The notes under the pieces were generated by a model. That model was given only the letters and a program-made list of their open reading frames with translations. It had not been told where the DNA came from and searched no databases. Made by a program: the position numbers and the translations under genes. Positions 50,353 through 59,273 of a stretch of DNA of 64,000 bases are shown here, piece after piece (within the stretch, counting starts at the first letter, position 1; each line of letters starts with the position of its first letter). Location: positions 310,001 to 374,000 of the forward strand of contig NW_027461518.1 in the NCBI RefSeq assembly GCF_024713945.1, written 5' to 3'. This stretch comes from Dermatophagoides farinae (lineage: Eukaryota; Arthropoda; Arachnida; Sarcoptiformes; Pyroglyphidae).

Positions 50353-51042
50353 TTAATTAATATATTCTGTTGTTGGTTCAATTATTGGATAGAAGACCTC
50401 TTTAGGCGGACTTGACATAATTGAATTGGTAACTTTAAACAAAACTAAATGTGATAAAAGAGGAGCGATGCAAAGTAGAGTTAGTAATATCCACTCTAAA
50501 CTCGTTTTAAGCTCTATGACAGAGTACATCTGAAACCGCCAAACTTTTCTCGATATTGTATAGTTAATAAAATAAATAACTCCAAATAATAACAAGATTG
50601 GTTCAAAAGAATTTACGTAAGGTCCTCTGAATGCAAAAGTTAGAAAACTGATCAAAAACGTAATTCCATGTTTGAACACGTTTTGTATAATAACACCGTT
50701 GGTGTGAAATGGATACACACTGATCCAATATAAGAGAGTGACCACCATTTGCAACGAATTAACAATATCGCTAAACCTCAGTAATATTGTAGGCATAATA
50801 TAAGAATCCTTCATGATGGTTGACCAATTTTTGAGTTGGTGAATAGTTGAAGAAACGAAATATAAGATTTCCAGTTGAAAAGATAATTCCGTCATGTATG
50901 AAAACGTATGGAGACTAAAAAAATTTTGGTCGAATGTTGCTTACAAATCTTTTAGAGATTCCCGCCGCATCCATAAAAAAAAAGCTGTTATCAAAATTAA
51001 AGATATCGCTAAATGGTAACCTAAACTTAAAAGTTGTATCAT
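50353..51042 (-). CDS. Multi-spanning membrane protein, FAR-17a/AIG1-like, with 30-nt intron
   Basis: Exon 1 is 50945-51042, the intron 50915-50944 (GTAAGC...TTTTTTTAG), exon 2 50353-50914; 219 residues. The spliced N-terminus contains a first membrane helix (LAISLILITAFFLW) and continues through LHTFSYMTELSFQLEILYF, resembling the start of FAR-17a/AIG1-family lipid hydrolases (tight loop, then a Leu/Phe-rich helix). Further helices follow: MVVTLLYWISVYPF, ITFLISFLTFAF, ILLLFGVIYFINY and LEWILLTLLCIAPLL. About five or six spans in total. AIG1 proteins cleave fatty-acid esters of hydroxy fatty acids using a Thr/His pair; I could not verify those residues, so this is a topology-level guess. Confidence 0.6.
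50915..50944 (-). other. Mini-intron, 30 nt
   Basis: Donor GTAAGC, acceptor TTTTTTTAG. Splicing adds the first membrane helix and an ATG. Confidence 0.8.
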
Positions 51043-51178
51043 AGTTTCTGAAAGTTTATTGGTTTTATAGGAATGTATAATATTAAATTTTTTATTATTA
51101 GTTCAATCTGTCGAGACGTATTAAATATTAAGAAAACAATACATTTATTGATATATTTGTATCAAAAAGTGAACGAGT

Positions 51179-52669
51179 CTAATAACCAGAATCGACCAAC
51201 TCGGAAATTAAAATATTTGCCCAATTATCAGCAGTGTGTTTGGTGACATGATTGAACGCCCATTTATGTTTAGCCTCTTTTTCTTCTTTTGACATTTTCA
51301 AAGCTTCGTTAAGTGCATCAGCGATTTCGTCAGGATTCCAAGGGTTGAAACTTACAACTCCATGAGCTAAACTTCTTTCAGCCCCTGCGAATTCACTCAA
51401 TAATAGAAGACCATGGTGTTGGTTTTGAGAAGCCACATACTCAAACGCAACTAAGTTCATTCCGTCGCGAACACTAGTTATCAAACAAATATCAGACGCA
51501 GAATATACTGTAACTAGTTGTTTAAAATCAAGTGACTGATCCCAGTGTTCTATAATTGGTGTTTTAATTGATTTTCCGTTAATTTCGCTAACCAATTGAT
51601 GCACAGAATTTTTAAGTTTTTGGTAAGACGGAACATTTTGACGAGACGGAATGGCTAGTTGAATAAACACAATCTCGTTTTTCATTTCTTTATATTTTTC
51701 GGTGAAACGTTCGATGCCTTTCAACTTTTGATAAACTCCTTTCATATAATCCAGTCGATCTACTCCTAAGACAATTGTCTTGTTCTGGTATCGAATCCTT
51801 AAATTTCTTCTAGCTATTTTTATTTCGTCATCTCTAGAGGTCTGAATAAATCGCGTCGGATTTATTCCAATAGGGCAACTGATAGTTTTAACTTCGATCC
51901 CGCTAATCGACTTTGCGTTTATAACAAATTCGTTAATTTCAACATTTAATTCTCTCAAACAAGCGTTCATGAAATGTTTTTGATATTCAAAAATGTGAAA
52001 TCCTATGATATCACAGTGCAGCAGCCCCTCTAGCAATTCTCTAGAAGCGGCAATGTTCTCCCAAATCACTGGATGGGGGAAAGGGATGTGTAAAAAAAAC
52101 ATCAAACGCAAGTTAGAATCATTAATTTTATTTCTTATCATCTGCGGTAGTAACATTAAATGATAATCGTGCACCCAAATAATATATGGATCTTTTGGAT
52201 AATTCTTTCTGAATTCTAAATAATCTTTATAAACGGCATCCGCGAACAACATATTAACTTTGATATAAGCGTCGTAGATTTCGTCAATTGAGTCGAGAGG
52301 AATATCGGCAACGTAATGCAAAATCGGCCAAATTATACCGTTACAGTATCCGTTGTAATACGCGTCAGCTAAGTCAGCAGAAAGGTAGACAGGGTTTAGT
52401 TTCATTTCATTACATTTCACTCTGACAGCTTCAGCTATTTCGCTTTTAACCTCACAACCAACCCAGCCTATCCACCTGAAATCCATTTTGTTGACACCAT
52501 TTAACGCAGAGACCAAACCTCCACTGCTAGGTATCAAATCAAATTCATTCTCAAACGTCTTTTTGCTTACTTTCAAGGTCACGGGCAACCGATTTGCAAT
52601 AACTAGTACTTTCTGACTAAAATAAATAAAGTTAGGAAGTCATCTACCTTACTAATTATCGTTTAACAT
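51179..52669 (-). CDS. TPS1: Trehalose-6-phosphate synthase (GT20), stand-alone, with 36-nt intron
   Basis: Exon 1 is 52653-52669, the intron 52617-52652 (GTAAGG...TTATTTTAG), exon 2 51179-52616; 484 residues. The splice restores the family start VLVIANRLPVTLK. Motifs: SSGGLVSAL (UDP-glucose loop, about 39), WVHDYHLMLLPQMIR (about 150), VLGVDRLDYMKG (about 285), and RDGMNLVAFEYVA (nucleotide-sugar contact, about 388). It transfers glucose from UDP-glucose to glucose-6-phosphate. The length and ending (NILISELVDSGY) match the catalytic domain alone; the phosphatase (TPP) domain commonly fused in apicomplexan and plant enzymes is absent, so a separate phosphatase is expected elsewhere. Confidence 0.95.
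52617..52652 (-). other. Mini-intron, 36 nt
   Basis: Donor GTAAGG, acceptor ATTTTAG. It joins TA|T (Tyr) before QKVLVIANRLPV. Confidence 0.8.
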
Positions 52670-53276
52670 CAAGATCCAATAAGATTTTAAGAAGTTTTCA
52701 GCTTATTCAAAGATAATAAGATAGCTTCTTTCTGATAATTGGAAAAAAAAATAAATTGAACTGGAAAATCTGAATATCGTACAATTAAATTATTTATAAT
52801 ATAATTTACGGAGACTGCGGGAATTTCAAATGGTTACTTATGTAAAATTCATATTAGATAACTAGCATTCAAAACGTTATTTTTTTAATAAATACTTAAA
52901 AATGGTAAAGAGAATGTCATGAAAAAGAATTATTAGTAGCATATTAAACTTAGATATTGCAGTGAACAAGCTTTGCAACAAGCTTGAACTACAGCGTAAA
53001 GTTTAAAGATACGACTCTAACATATAGAAAAACAAAATTAAAAAAGTTATAAGCTTTGCTTTGGAACTTGTTAAAAAATAACTATTCTCCACTGCAGAAC
53101 AAAATCGAAACTCATTACCAATCAATTTTAAAAAAGTTTCAAATTTTAACGCCACCTGAAACGAATTGCACACAGTACTTGATAAAACCATTGTGCCGGT
53201 TATTCAGAGGGTTTACATTTTTTAATTAGAAATTAAAATTTTAGGTAAATTTGCTTATAAATAAATTTCTTATTGC
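52670..53276. promoter_or_regulatory. Divergent spacer TPS / COG0523 GTPase
   Basis: A 607-base AT-rich region between divergent start codons, presumed to hold both promoters. The only structured element noticed is CAAGCTT-TGCAAC-AAGCTTG at 52967-52986. Short ORFs here have no coding character. Confidence 0.4.
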
Positions 53277-54368
53277 ATGGTTTCTGCAAACAAAGTTCCA
53301 GTTTGCATCGTAAGTGGGCTATTAGGGTCTGGAAAAACCACTTTTTTGAAACATTGTTTATTCAACACTGAAAATATTAGAATTGCAGTAATTAGAAACG
53401 ATTTATCAAACACCCAGAATTTAGTCGAAGCGCCTTTGCAACTAATTAAAAACAATGAATATATACTTCTAGATTACTTCGACTTACCTAACGGTTGTCT
53501 TTGTTGTTCTTCAGCATCCACTGTGACGTTGTCTGTGCAGGAATTGCTGAAACGGTCATTTGAACTCTGTCAAAAACCAATCGATTTAATACTTGTGGAG
53601 ATACCAGGAATTGCTAATATTTCATATTTAGTAGAGGAATTACTTAGATCTGAAGATTTCGACGTTGACCATACTAGTTTTTATTTTTCGTCGATCATAT
53701 CTATTATTGACGCAAAGTTACCGAGGGAAATATTTGAAAAAATAAATAAAACAATCCTAAATGTAGACGAAACAGTCTTAGATGAAAATAATTTGGAAAT
53801 TAATGACGTTTTATTTCTTTTGCAGTGTCAAATATCATTAGCTAATTTAATAATTGTAAATAAACTTGATAGTGACGTCGATAAAAATTTAATAACTAGT
53901 GCTATTAAACCAATTAATCCAGATGCAGATATATTTTTCACAGAATATTCAAAAATTGATATCAGGCAACTTTTGAAATTAAATGAAAATAGGTTATCAC
54001 AATTAAGTTTAAACGCGTCAATAGGTTTGTTGTCACAGCCTATTTTTTGCAATAATGCAAACATCGATTCGCCAGCTGATCAATTTTTTTTTGAAACAAA
54101 TAAAATAATCGAAATTGAAAAATTAGAATCATTGCTTTCAAATTTTATATATGATTCACTTTATTCAGAACTTTGCTGTGGTTTATTTCCTCCTCTTAGA
54201 ATTAAAGGGATGATAAACGGGGTTTATGAGTTGCAATGTATACGTGACTATTACAAAATTGTAAGGATAAATACAGATGCAAATTCTACGCACACATCGA
54301 TTTGGTGTTACGGAAAAAGTGAACTGGTCAAAGCCATTTCAGTAAACGTATTTTCAAAATTAGTTTAA
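53277..54368 (+). CDS. COG0523 (CobW/ZNG1-type) metal GTPase
   Basis: 363 residues. The G3E GTPase core is present: Walker A GLLGSGKTTFLK (about 15-26), the metal-binding GCLCC motif (about 74-78), Walker B-type ILVEIPGIAN (about 105; the family has E-x-S/T-G at this place) and NKLD base-recognition (about 197). A C-terminal CobW domain follows (about 260-360) with the WCYGKSEL ending. COG0523 proteins pass zinc or other metals to client enzymes; the eukaryotic ZNG1 group activates methionine aminopeptidase 1. The CPELVP motif that marks ZNG1 N-termini is absent, so the client is uncertain. An acidic/Asn-rich insertion lies at about 160-180. Confidence 0.9.
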   Translation: MVSANKVPVCIVSGLLGSGKTTFLKHCLFNTENIRIAVIRNDLSNTQNLVEAPLQLIKNNEYILLDYFDLPNGCLCCSSASTVTLSVQELLKRSFELCQKPIDLILVEIPGIANISYLVEELLRSEDFDVDHTSFYFSSIISIIDAKLPREIFEKINKTILNVDETVLDENNLEINDVLFLLQCQISLANLIIVNKLDSDVDKNLITSAIKPINPDADIFFTEYSKIDIRQLLKLNENRLSQLSLNASIGLLSQPIFCNNANIDSPADQFFFETNKIIEIEKLESLLSNFIYDSLYSELCCGLFPPLRIKGMINGVYELQCIRDYYKIVRINTDANSTHTSIWCYGKSELVKAISVNVFSKLV

Positions 54369-54424
54369 AAATAAGTTGTTATAATCAATTAAAAAAGCAA
54401 CAGTATTTATATTAAGAGTTTAAA

Positions 54425-56293
54425 TCAATATCTACAAAAAAGATTCTGCTTGGCTTCTAAAAAAGAAAGTACCACTTTGTCTGATTTACGTTGATATATT
54501 TGTTTAGATAATAAATATACTATAACCAGAAATAATATGGCCATCGCAATTTTATAAAACTGGATTTTAGACGTGCGCTGTTTATTAATTTTTGATTGAC
54601 CTTGTTGAGAAGATACGTTAGTCTCTTCATTAAGTATTTCTGGTTCTTTTACTTCATTAGCAATTAATTTTCTTATTGAATTGATGTCGTTTTGAATGTT
54701 GGACATGATTGATTTGATCTCAGCAAAATTTTTGGAGAAAGAATCGATGACGCCAGTGTAATCTACCTTGTTAGAATCTTCATTGATAAATTGATCAAGG
54801 CGCGATAAAAATTCATTAAATGTGTCTACGTTAAAATAATGGTCGTTCGGGTGGGTCATGTTATCATCAATCTGATCAGCGATGTTTGTTATCTTGGATT
54901 GATAAATATCTGTTTCGAGCCTGGGTGAATTGTTGATTTGGTCGGTCTCAACAGTAGCTTTTTCTTTTGAAAAATCGTTAGTAAAAGATATTGAACTGAC
55001 ACATTCTGAAGCTGCAGAATATTCCATGGAAATGTCGTTAGTGTAGCAAACATCTTCGGCAACACTTGGAGAGTTTTCACTAAGGTTACTGTCGATAACA
55101 CTACAAGCTGCAACTGATGCATTTTCATTAGAGAAAGCAATTTCATCTGAAGAAAGTGACTCGTTTTCATCTTCTGAATTAGTGTTTGTCGGAATATTAG
55201 AGTTGGATGCAATAGCGCTAATATTCTTTTCGTATTGTGGAATTTCAGAATCGATGTTGATGCAAGCAACGTCTGATTCTTCTTTGAAATTTAATAATGA
55301 ATTGGTTTCTTGCCTGGCTATTGATTGAGAATTGGATTTGAGTTCTTCATTATCGATTTTCGCATCGATCTTGTTAATTTTCGTTGTTGAGTCGTCGTTA
55401 TTGTCCAAACCAATAGCGTCATGACCGTTAATCTCTGCTATGTTATCATTATTTTCATCGCTGCATTTAATTGGTGTATCAACAAGCATTTGGCTATTCG
55501 AATCTATAGCCAATGACTTTGGTTGTTCAGACGTATGAAGCGATTTTACTTTTTCTGGAAGTTCAATTTTTTCTGTTAGCTCCGAATCACAATTTATCTT
55601 ATTCGAATTCTCTTCAGTCATTCGGCTTTTTTGTAAAAAACTTTCGCTCTTTGATTCTATTTTTGGTTCGTCTTTCTCGCAAATGAATTTAGATGGGGTA
55701 ATCGTTTCATTTGTGCCCATTGTGGAATCATTTAAGTTGGACAACTCTGAAGTGTTTTCGCTTGTATTTATGATGTTATCTGGATTGCATTTCATTTTAA
55801 AATAGTAGTCTTCATTATTTTTTTTCAAGGATTTTTCCAAATGTGCAGCTGTTTCAATATCAATTTGTAAGTTGATTTTATTACTTGTTTGATTGATATT
55901 CTCTTTAGATAAGACATCATTCGCTTTTTTGTCCATAATATTTAGATTTTCTCCGTTTCTCTCATTGGCGACATTAGAATCTTCAGCTAAGATACCAGTC
56001 GAAGAAACTTCACTTGGCTGAAAATGATTTAAACAGTCATCTGATTGTTCTTGTATTAGTTTGTTGTCTAATGAAGATTTCTTATTAGAAACACTATGAC
56101 CGTCTGTATCAGGGTTTGAATTAGTTTTATCTGAATTAGAAAATTGTTTGTTTTTTACATTACCTTCAACACTGGACACAATATACGAAGCTGTTCGGAC
56201 TTGGGAATCCGTTTTACTATTGTCTTGATTTTTTTTTTGTTTAAGAGTATTTTTATCAGAACTGTTTGATATTTCTCTTTGTGGTTTTGGCAT
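54425..56293 (-). CDS. Tail-anchored low-complexity protein, unknown
   Basis: 622 residues from ATG 56291-56293 (MPKPQREISNSS); the frame extends 11 codons upstream without an ATG. About 500 residues are Ser/Asn/Asp/Glu/Lys-rich with many short acidic clusters and little predicted structure. A helical segment (DTFNEFLSRLDQFINEDSNK to DINSIRKLI, about 500-560) precedes one hydrophobic span, FYKIAMAILFLVIVYLLS (about 580-600), and a 22-residue basic tail. The layout suggests a tail-anchored ER or nuclear-envelope protein facing the cytosol. No known domain is recognised. Confidence 0.65.
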   Translation of the reverse strand: MPKPQREISNSSDKNTLKQKKNQDNSKTDSQVRTASYIVSSVEGNVKNKQFSNSDKTNSNPDTDGHSVSNKKSSLDNKLIQEQSDDCLNHFQPSEVSSTGILAEDSNVANERNGENLNIMDKKANDVLSKENINQTSNKINLQIDIETAAHLEKSLKKNNEDYYFKMKCNPDNIINTSENTSELSNLNDSTMGTNETITPSKFICEKDEPKIESKSESFLQKSRMTEENSNKINCDSELTEKIELPEKVKSLHTSEQPKSLAIDSNSQMLVDTPIKCSDENNDNIAEINGHDAIGLDNNDDSTTKINKIDAKIDNEELKSNSQSIARQETNSLLNFKEESDVACINIDSEIPQYEKNISAIASNSNIPTNTNSEDENESLSSDEIAFSNENASVAACSVIDSNLSENSPSVAEDVCYTNDISMEYSAASECVSSISFTNDFSKEKATVETDQINNSPRLETDIYQSKITNIADQIDDNMTHPNDHYFNVDTFNEFLSRLDQFINEDSNKVDYTGVIDSFSKNFAEIKSIMSNIQNDINSIRKLIANEVKEPEILNEETNVSSQQGQSKINKQRTSKIQFYKIAMAILFLVIVYLLSKQIYQRKSDKVVLSFLEAKQNLFCRY

Positions 56294-56688
56294 CGTAACT
56301 TGTTTAAACTCGTTATTTATTGACAAAATGATTTAATTATTACAACTCAGAGTAACTATTAATCTTAATACTAAAAATAAAAAATGATGTTCTAAAATAA
56401 CAAAAATTATGTAAAATTGATTAACCGAATATATTTTTTATGAATAGGATATTATTTGATTAAACTTGTATTATAGACCGTCATTTTTCCCCAGTAAACA
56501 AATTTATGTGGGGTTAACCATTTTTTAAATGAATGATCAAAAAATAAATTGATTGTACTATTGAGTATAATGCAGTATGTTTTTATGTAAGTTATATAAG
56601 GGTGATCATGTCCATGATAGATAATAAAAAATAAATCTTTGATCGTGTTGGAGATTATGTCGACACACAAATTAATTAATTATAACAA
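56294..56688. promoter_or_regulatory. Divergent spacer before acetyl-CoA carboxylase
   Basis: A 395-base AT-rich spacer between the starts of the tail-anchored protein and ACC. A 72-codon minus-strand frame at 56452-56670 lacks an ATG near its beginning and is not called. No other feature is recognised. Confidence 0.4.
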
Positions 56689-58983
56689 ATGCTTAAAGAG
56701 TATGCATCAATAGAAGAATTTGCTAAACAAAATAATACCAATACGATAATTAAAAGAATTCTAATAGCAAATAATGGAAACGCTGCTTTGAAATTCGCAA
56801 AGTCCATAAAAGAATGGTGTTTACAAGTTTTTAATAATGAAAATGAAATAGAACTTGTAGGTCTGGTAACTTGTGAAGATGAGTCTGGATCTGCAGAGTA
56901 TATATCATTTTTAGACTTTGTAGCTAGGTTGCCTGGTGGAAGTAACAACTTTAACTACGCGAACATCGATGAGATTGTTAAAGTCGCGAATGCTTTTGAA
57001 TGTGACGGGGTATGGCCTGGGTGGGGTCATGCGAGTGAAAACGATGAACTGCCGAGAGCTTTATCGTCAAGAAGCAATGCGTTATGGATAGGTCCGTCTG
57101 CTGAATCTATGGTTGCTGTTGGGTGTAAAATTGCAAGTACAATAGTAGCTCAAAATCATAACGTTCCAGTTGTCAAGTGGAGCGGAAGTCGCGTTAAACT
57201 AGAAAAAAAAAAAGATGGGACTGATTTTGAGGAAATTATTCAAAGTCATATTCAGGACGCATGTATTAAGAGCGTAAACGATTTAGTAACTTTGTTAGAA
57301 AATAATATAATTGACGTTCCTTTTATGCTAAAAGCCGCAGCTGGTGGCGGTGGGAAAGGTATTAGAATTGTCAACAATATAGAAGACGCTGAAGATGCAT
57401 ATAGACAAGTCTGTAATGAAGTTCAAGGTAGTTTAATTTTCGCTATGAATTGTTTAAGTAACTGTAGACACATTGAAGTTCAAATATTAGGCGATAACTA
57501 CGGAAACGTTTTACCTTGTGGTACTCGAGATTGTACTATTCAACGACGCCATCAAAAAATTATTGAAGAAGGTCCACCTATTTGTCTTGATGAAAAAACC
57601 AAAAATGAAGTAATGGAAGCTGCAAAGACTTTATGTGAAGCTGTCCATTATAAAAACGCAGGTACGGTTGAATTTTTGTATGACAATGAAACGTCAAAAT
57701 TTTATTTCCTTGAAGTGAATGCACGGTTGCAAGTCGAACATGTTATAACTGAATTACTAATGGATGCTAATTTACCAGCTGCTCAAGTCCAAATAACAAT
57801 GGGGCTCGAACTTGACAAAATTGATACATTAACTAAGTACATTGAAGAGAAAAAGAACAATCTCATTAACAAAAAACACTGTATTGCAGTGAGAATCGTA
57901 GCTGAAAATCCTGAAAAAAATTTTCAACCAACAACTGGAAAAATACACGAGTTACACATGAATGGCAGTCCTAATGTTTGGGGTTATTTCAGCATTGGTC
58001 AAGGCGGTACTGTTCATCAATATTGCGATTCACAAATTGGTCATATATTTTGCGCTGCAGATAACAGAGAACAAGCCAGAAAATACCTTGTAAGAGCATT
58101 ACACCAACTTACAATACGAGGAGAAATATCCGTTAACATATCAGCTTTACTTGTAATTTTAAACCACGAAGATTACATTGCAAATAAAACTTGGACAAAA
58201 TGGCTTGAAGATAAAAACATATGTAGAGTCCAGCAAATTACAGATGTTTGCTCTATTTCTCCAACTTTTTTTAATGCAGTTCTCTATGGAGCGACTTATA
58301 AAGCAATTACCGAATTTAGAAATAATGAAGAAGAATTTAAAGCTAAGATTAATCAAGGTCAAGTCCCTGGTAAGTTGCTTGAAAGCGTGCAATGCACTTT
58401 ATTATATCAAGGTGCTTTAAAATTTATTACATCCTGTTATCAATCAAGTAATAACACCATTAAAGTTACATTAAATGGATCAGAAGCAACGGTGAGATAT
58501 AACGAATCGTCAACTCAACTTGATAAAAAAATATCATGGTTTTTTATGAGTGAGGGAATTGACTTTAAACATAGAAAAGTTGGGTTTCAGGAAAATACCG
58601 ATATTGGTGAGTTAAAAGTTGAGGTAGATCATCAAACATACTGTTTTTCAAAAGAACAAGATCCTACACAATTTTGTGCTACCTATTCAGCGAAACTTGT
58701 GCGTTGGTTAGTGGAAAATGGATCTTATGTAGAAAAAGGTACTAACATCGCAGAAATTGAGTTGATGAAAATGTATCTGCCATTATCATCTGAAATTAGT
58801 GGAACTATAACTATTTTACAATCAGAAGGTGTAGTTTTTCAGCCTGGTGTATTACTAGCAACTTTTGAGCCCCCTGCTCATGTAGTAGTAAAAAAACCCA
58901 CTGTATATTCAGGCACTTTTGGCGAAGTATTGAAAAATACAACAAGTGTTAACTTAAATAAACATCATCCTATAGTTTGCTGA
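56689..58983 (+). CDS. ACC1: Acetyl-CoA carboxylase, N-terminal part: biotin carboxylase and biotin carrier
   Basis: 764 residues ending at TGA 58981-58983. Biotin carboxylase: IKRILIANNGNAALK (about 21), VWPGWGHASEND (about 107), ATP-grasp loop GGGGKGIR (about 218), HIEVQILGDNYGN, RRHQKIIEEGPP and FLEVNARLQVEH (about 342). The carrier lysine lies in ELMKM (Lys about 693). The order is that of the eukaryotic multidomain ACC, which makes malonyl-CoA for fatty-acid synthesis and elongation. There is no presequence, so a cytosolic location is likely. The stop falls exactly in the linker to the central domain; the remainder begins 290 bases downstream. Either two genes encode one enzyme, or an unrecognised intron joins them. 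Confidence 0.96.
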   Translation: MLKEYASIEEFAKQNNTNTIIKRILIANNGNAALKFAKSIKEWCLQVFNNENEIELVGLVTCEDESGSAEYISFLDFVARLPGGSNNFNYANIDEIVKVANAFECDGVWPGWGHASENDELPRALSSRSNALWIGPSAESMVAVGCKIASTIVAQNHNVPVVKWSGSRVKLEKKKDGTDFEEIIQSHIQDACIKSVNDLVTLLENNIIDVPFMLKAAAGGGGKGIRIVNNIEDAEDAYRQVCNEVQGSLIFAMNCLSNCRHIEVQILGDNYGNVLPCGTRDCTIQRRHQKIIEEGPPICLDEKTKNEVMEAAKTLCEAVHYKNAGTVEFLYDNETSKFYFLEVNARLQVEHVITELLMDANLPAAQVQITMGLELDKIDTLTKYIEEKKNNLINKKHCIAVRIVAENPEKNFQPTTGKIHELHMNGSPNVWGYFSIGQGGTVHQYCDSQIGHIFCAADNREQARKYLVRALHQLTIRGEISVNISALLVILNHEDYIANKTWTKWLEDKNICRVQQITDVCSISPTFFNAVLYGATYKAITEFRNNEEEFKAKINQGQVPGKLLESVQCTLLYQGALKFITSCYQSSNNTIKVTLNGSEATVRYNESSTQLDKKISWFFMSEGIDFKHRKVGFQENTDIGELKVEVDHQTYCFSKEQDPTQFCATYSAKLVRWLVENGSYVEKGTNIAEIELMKMYLPLSSEISGTITILQSEGVVFQPGVLLATFEPPAHVVVKKPTVYSGTFGEVLKNTTSVNLNKHHPIVC

Positions 58984-59273
58984 GCTTATTATTGTATTAT
59001 GTAAACAATTAATAGCTATATATCATGTGCTTAAAATAAAAAATCTTTATCATTATTTTGTGATATTCTAATATACAAAGCGTAAACTTGTTATTATATA
59101 TAAATACTCACGAGATGTCATGATATTCTTCACTCAACATAATTTTTTAACGTTATTCAATTTAGTTGATATAAGGTTTATGTTTCATTAAATTTTAATC
59201 TAGTTTACACATCTCTGTGTGTCATCTTTACAAAATTAGAATTTTTTTGCTACTCAGTTTATTATTAGTTTAT
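58984..59273 (+). other. Spacer or unrecognised intron inside ACC
   Basis: 290 bases, AT-rich, with stops in every frame. A classical GTAAGT donor is not present near the end of the upstream frame; GTTTGC at 58977 and GTATTATG further on are the only candidates. AG acceptors precede the downstream ATG (for example TTATTAG at about 59263-59269). Confidence 0.4.

Noticed and set aside
53003-53191. Minus-strand 62-codon ORF in the TPS/COG0523 spacer
   Set aside because: No ATG context, domain or composition support; AT-rich background.
56452-56670. Minus-strand 72-codon frame in the ACC promoter
   Set aside because: The frame opens at TTG with no early ATG and no recognisable motif. It would need an upstream exon for which I see no good splice site.
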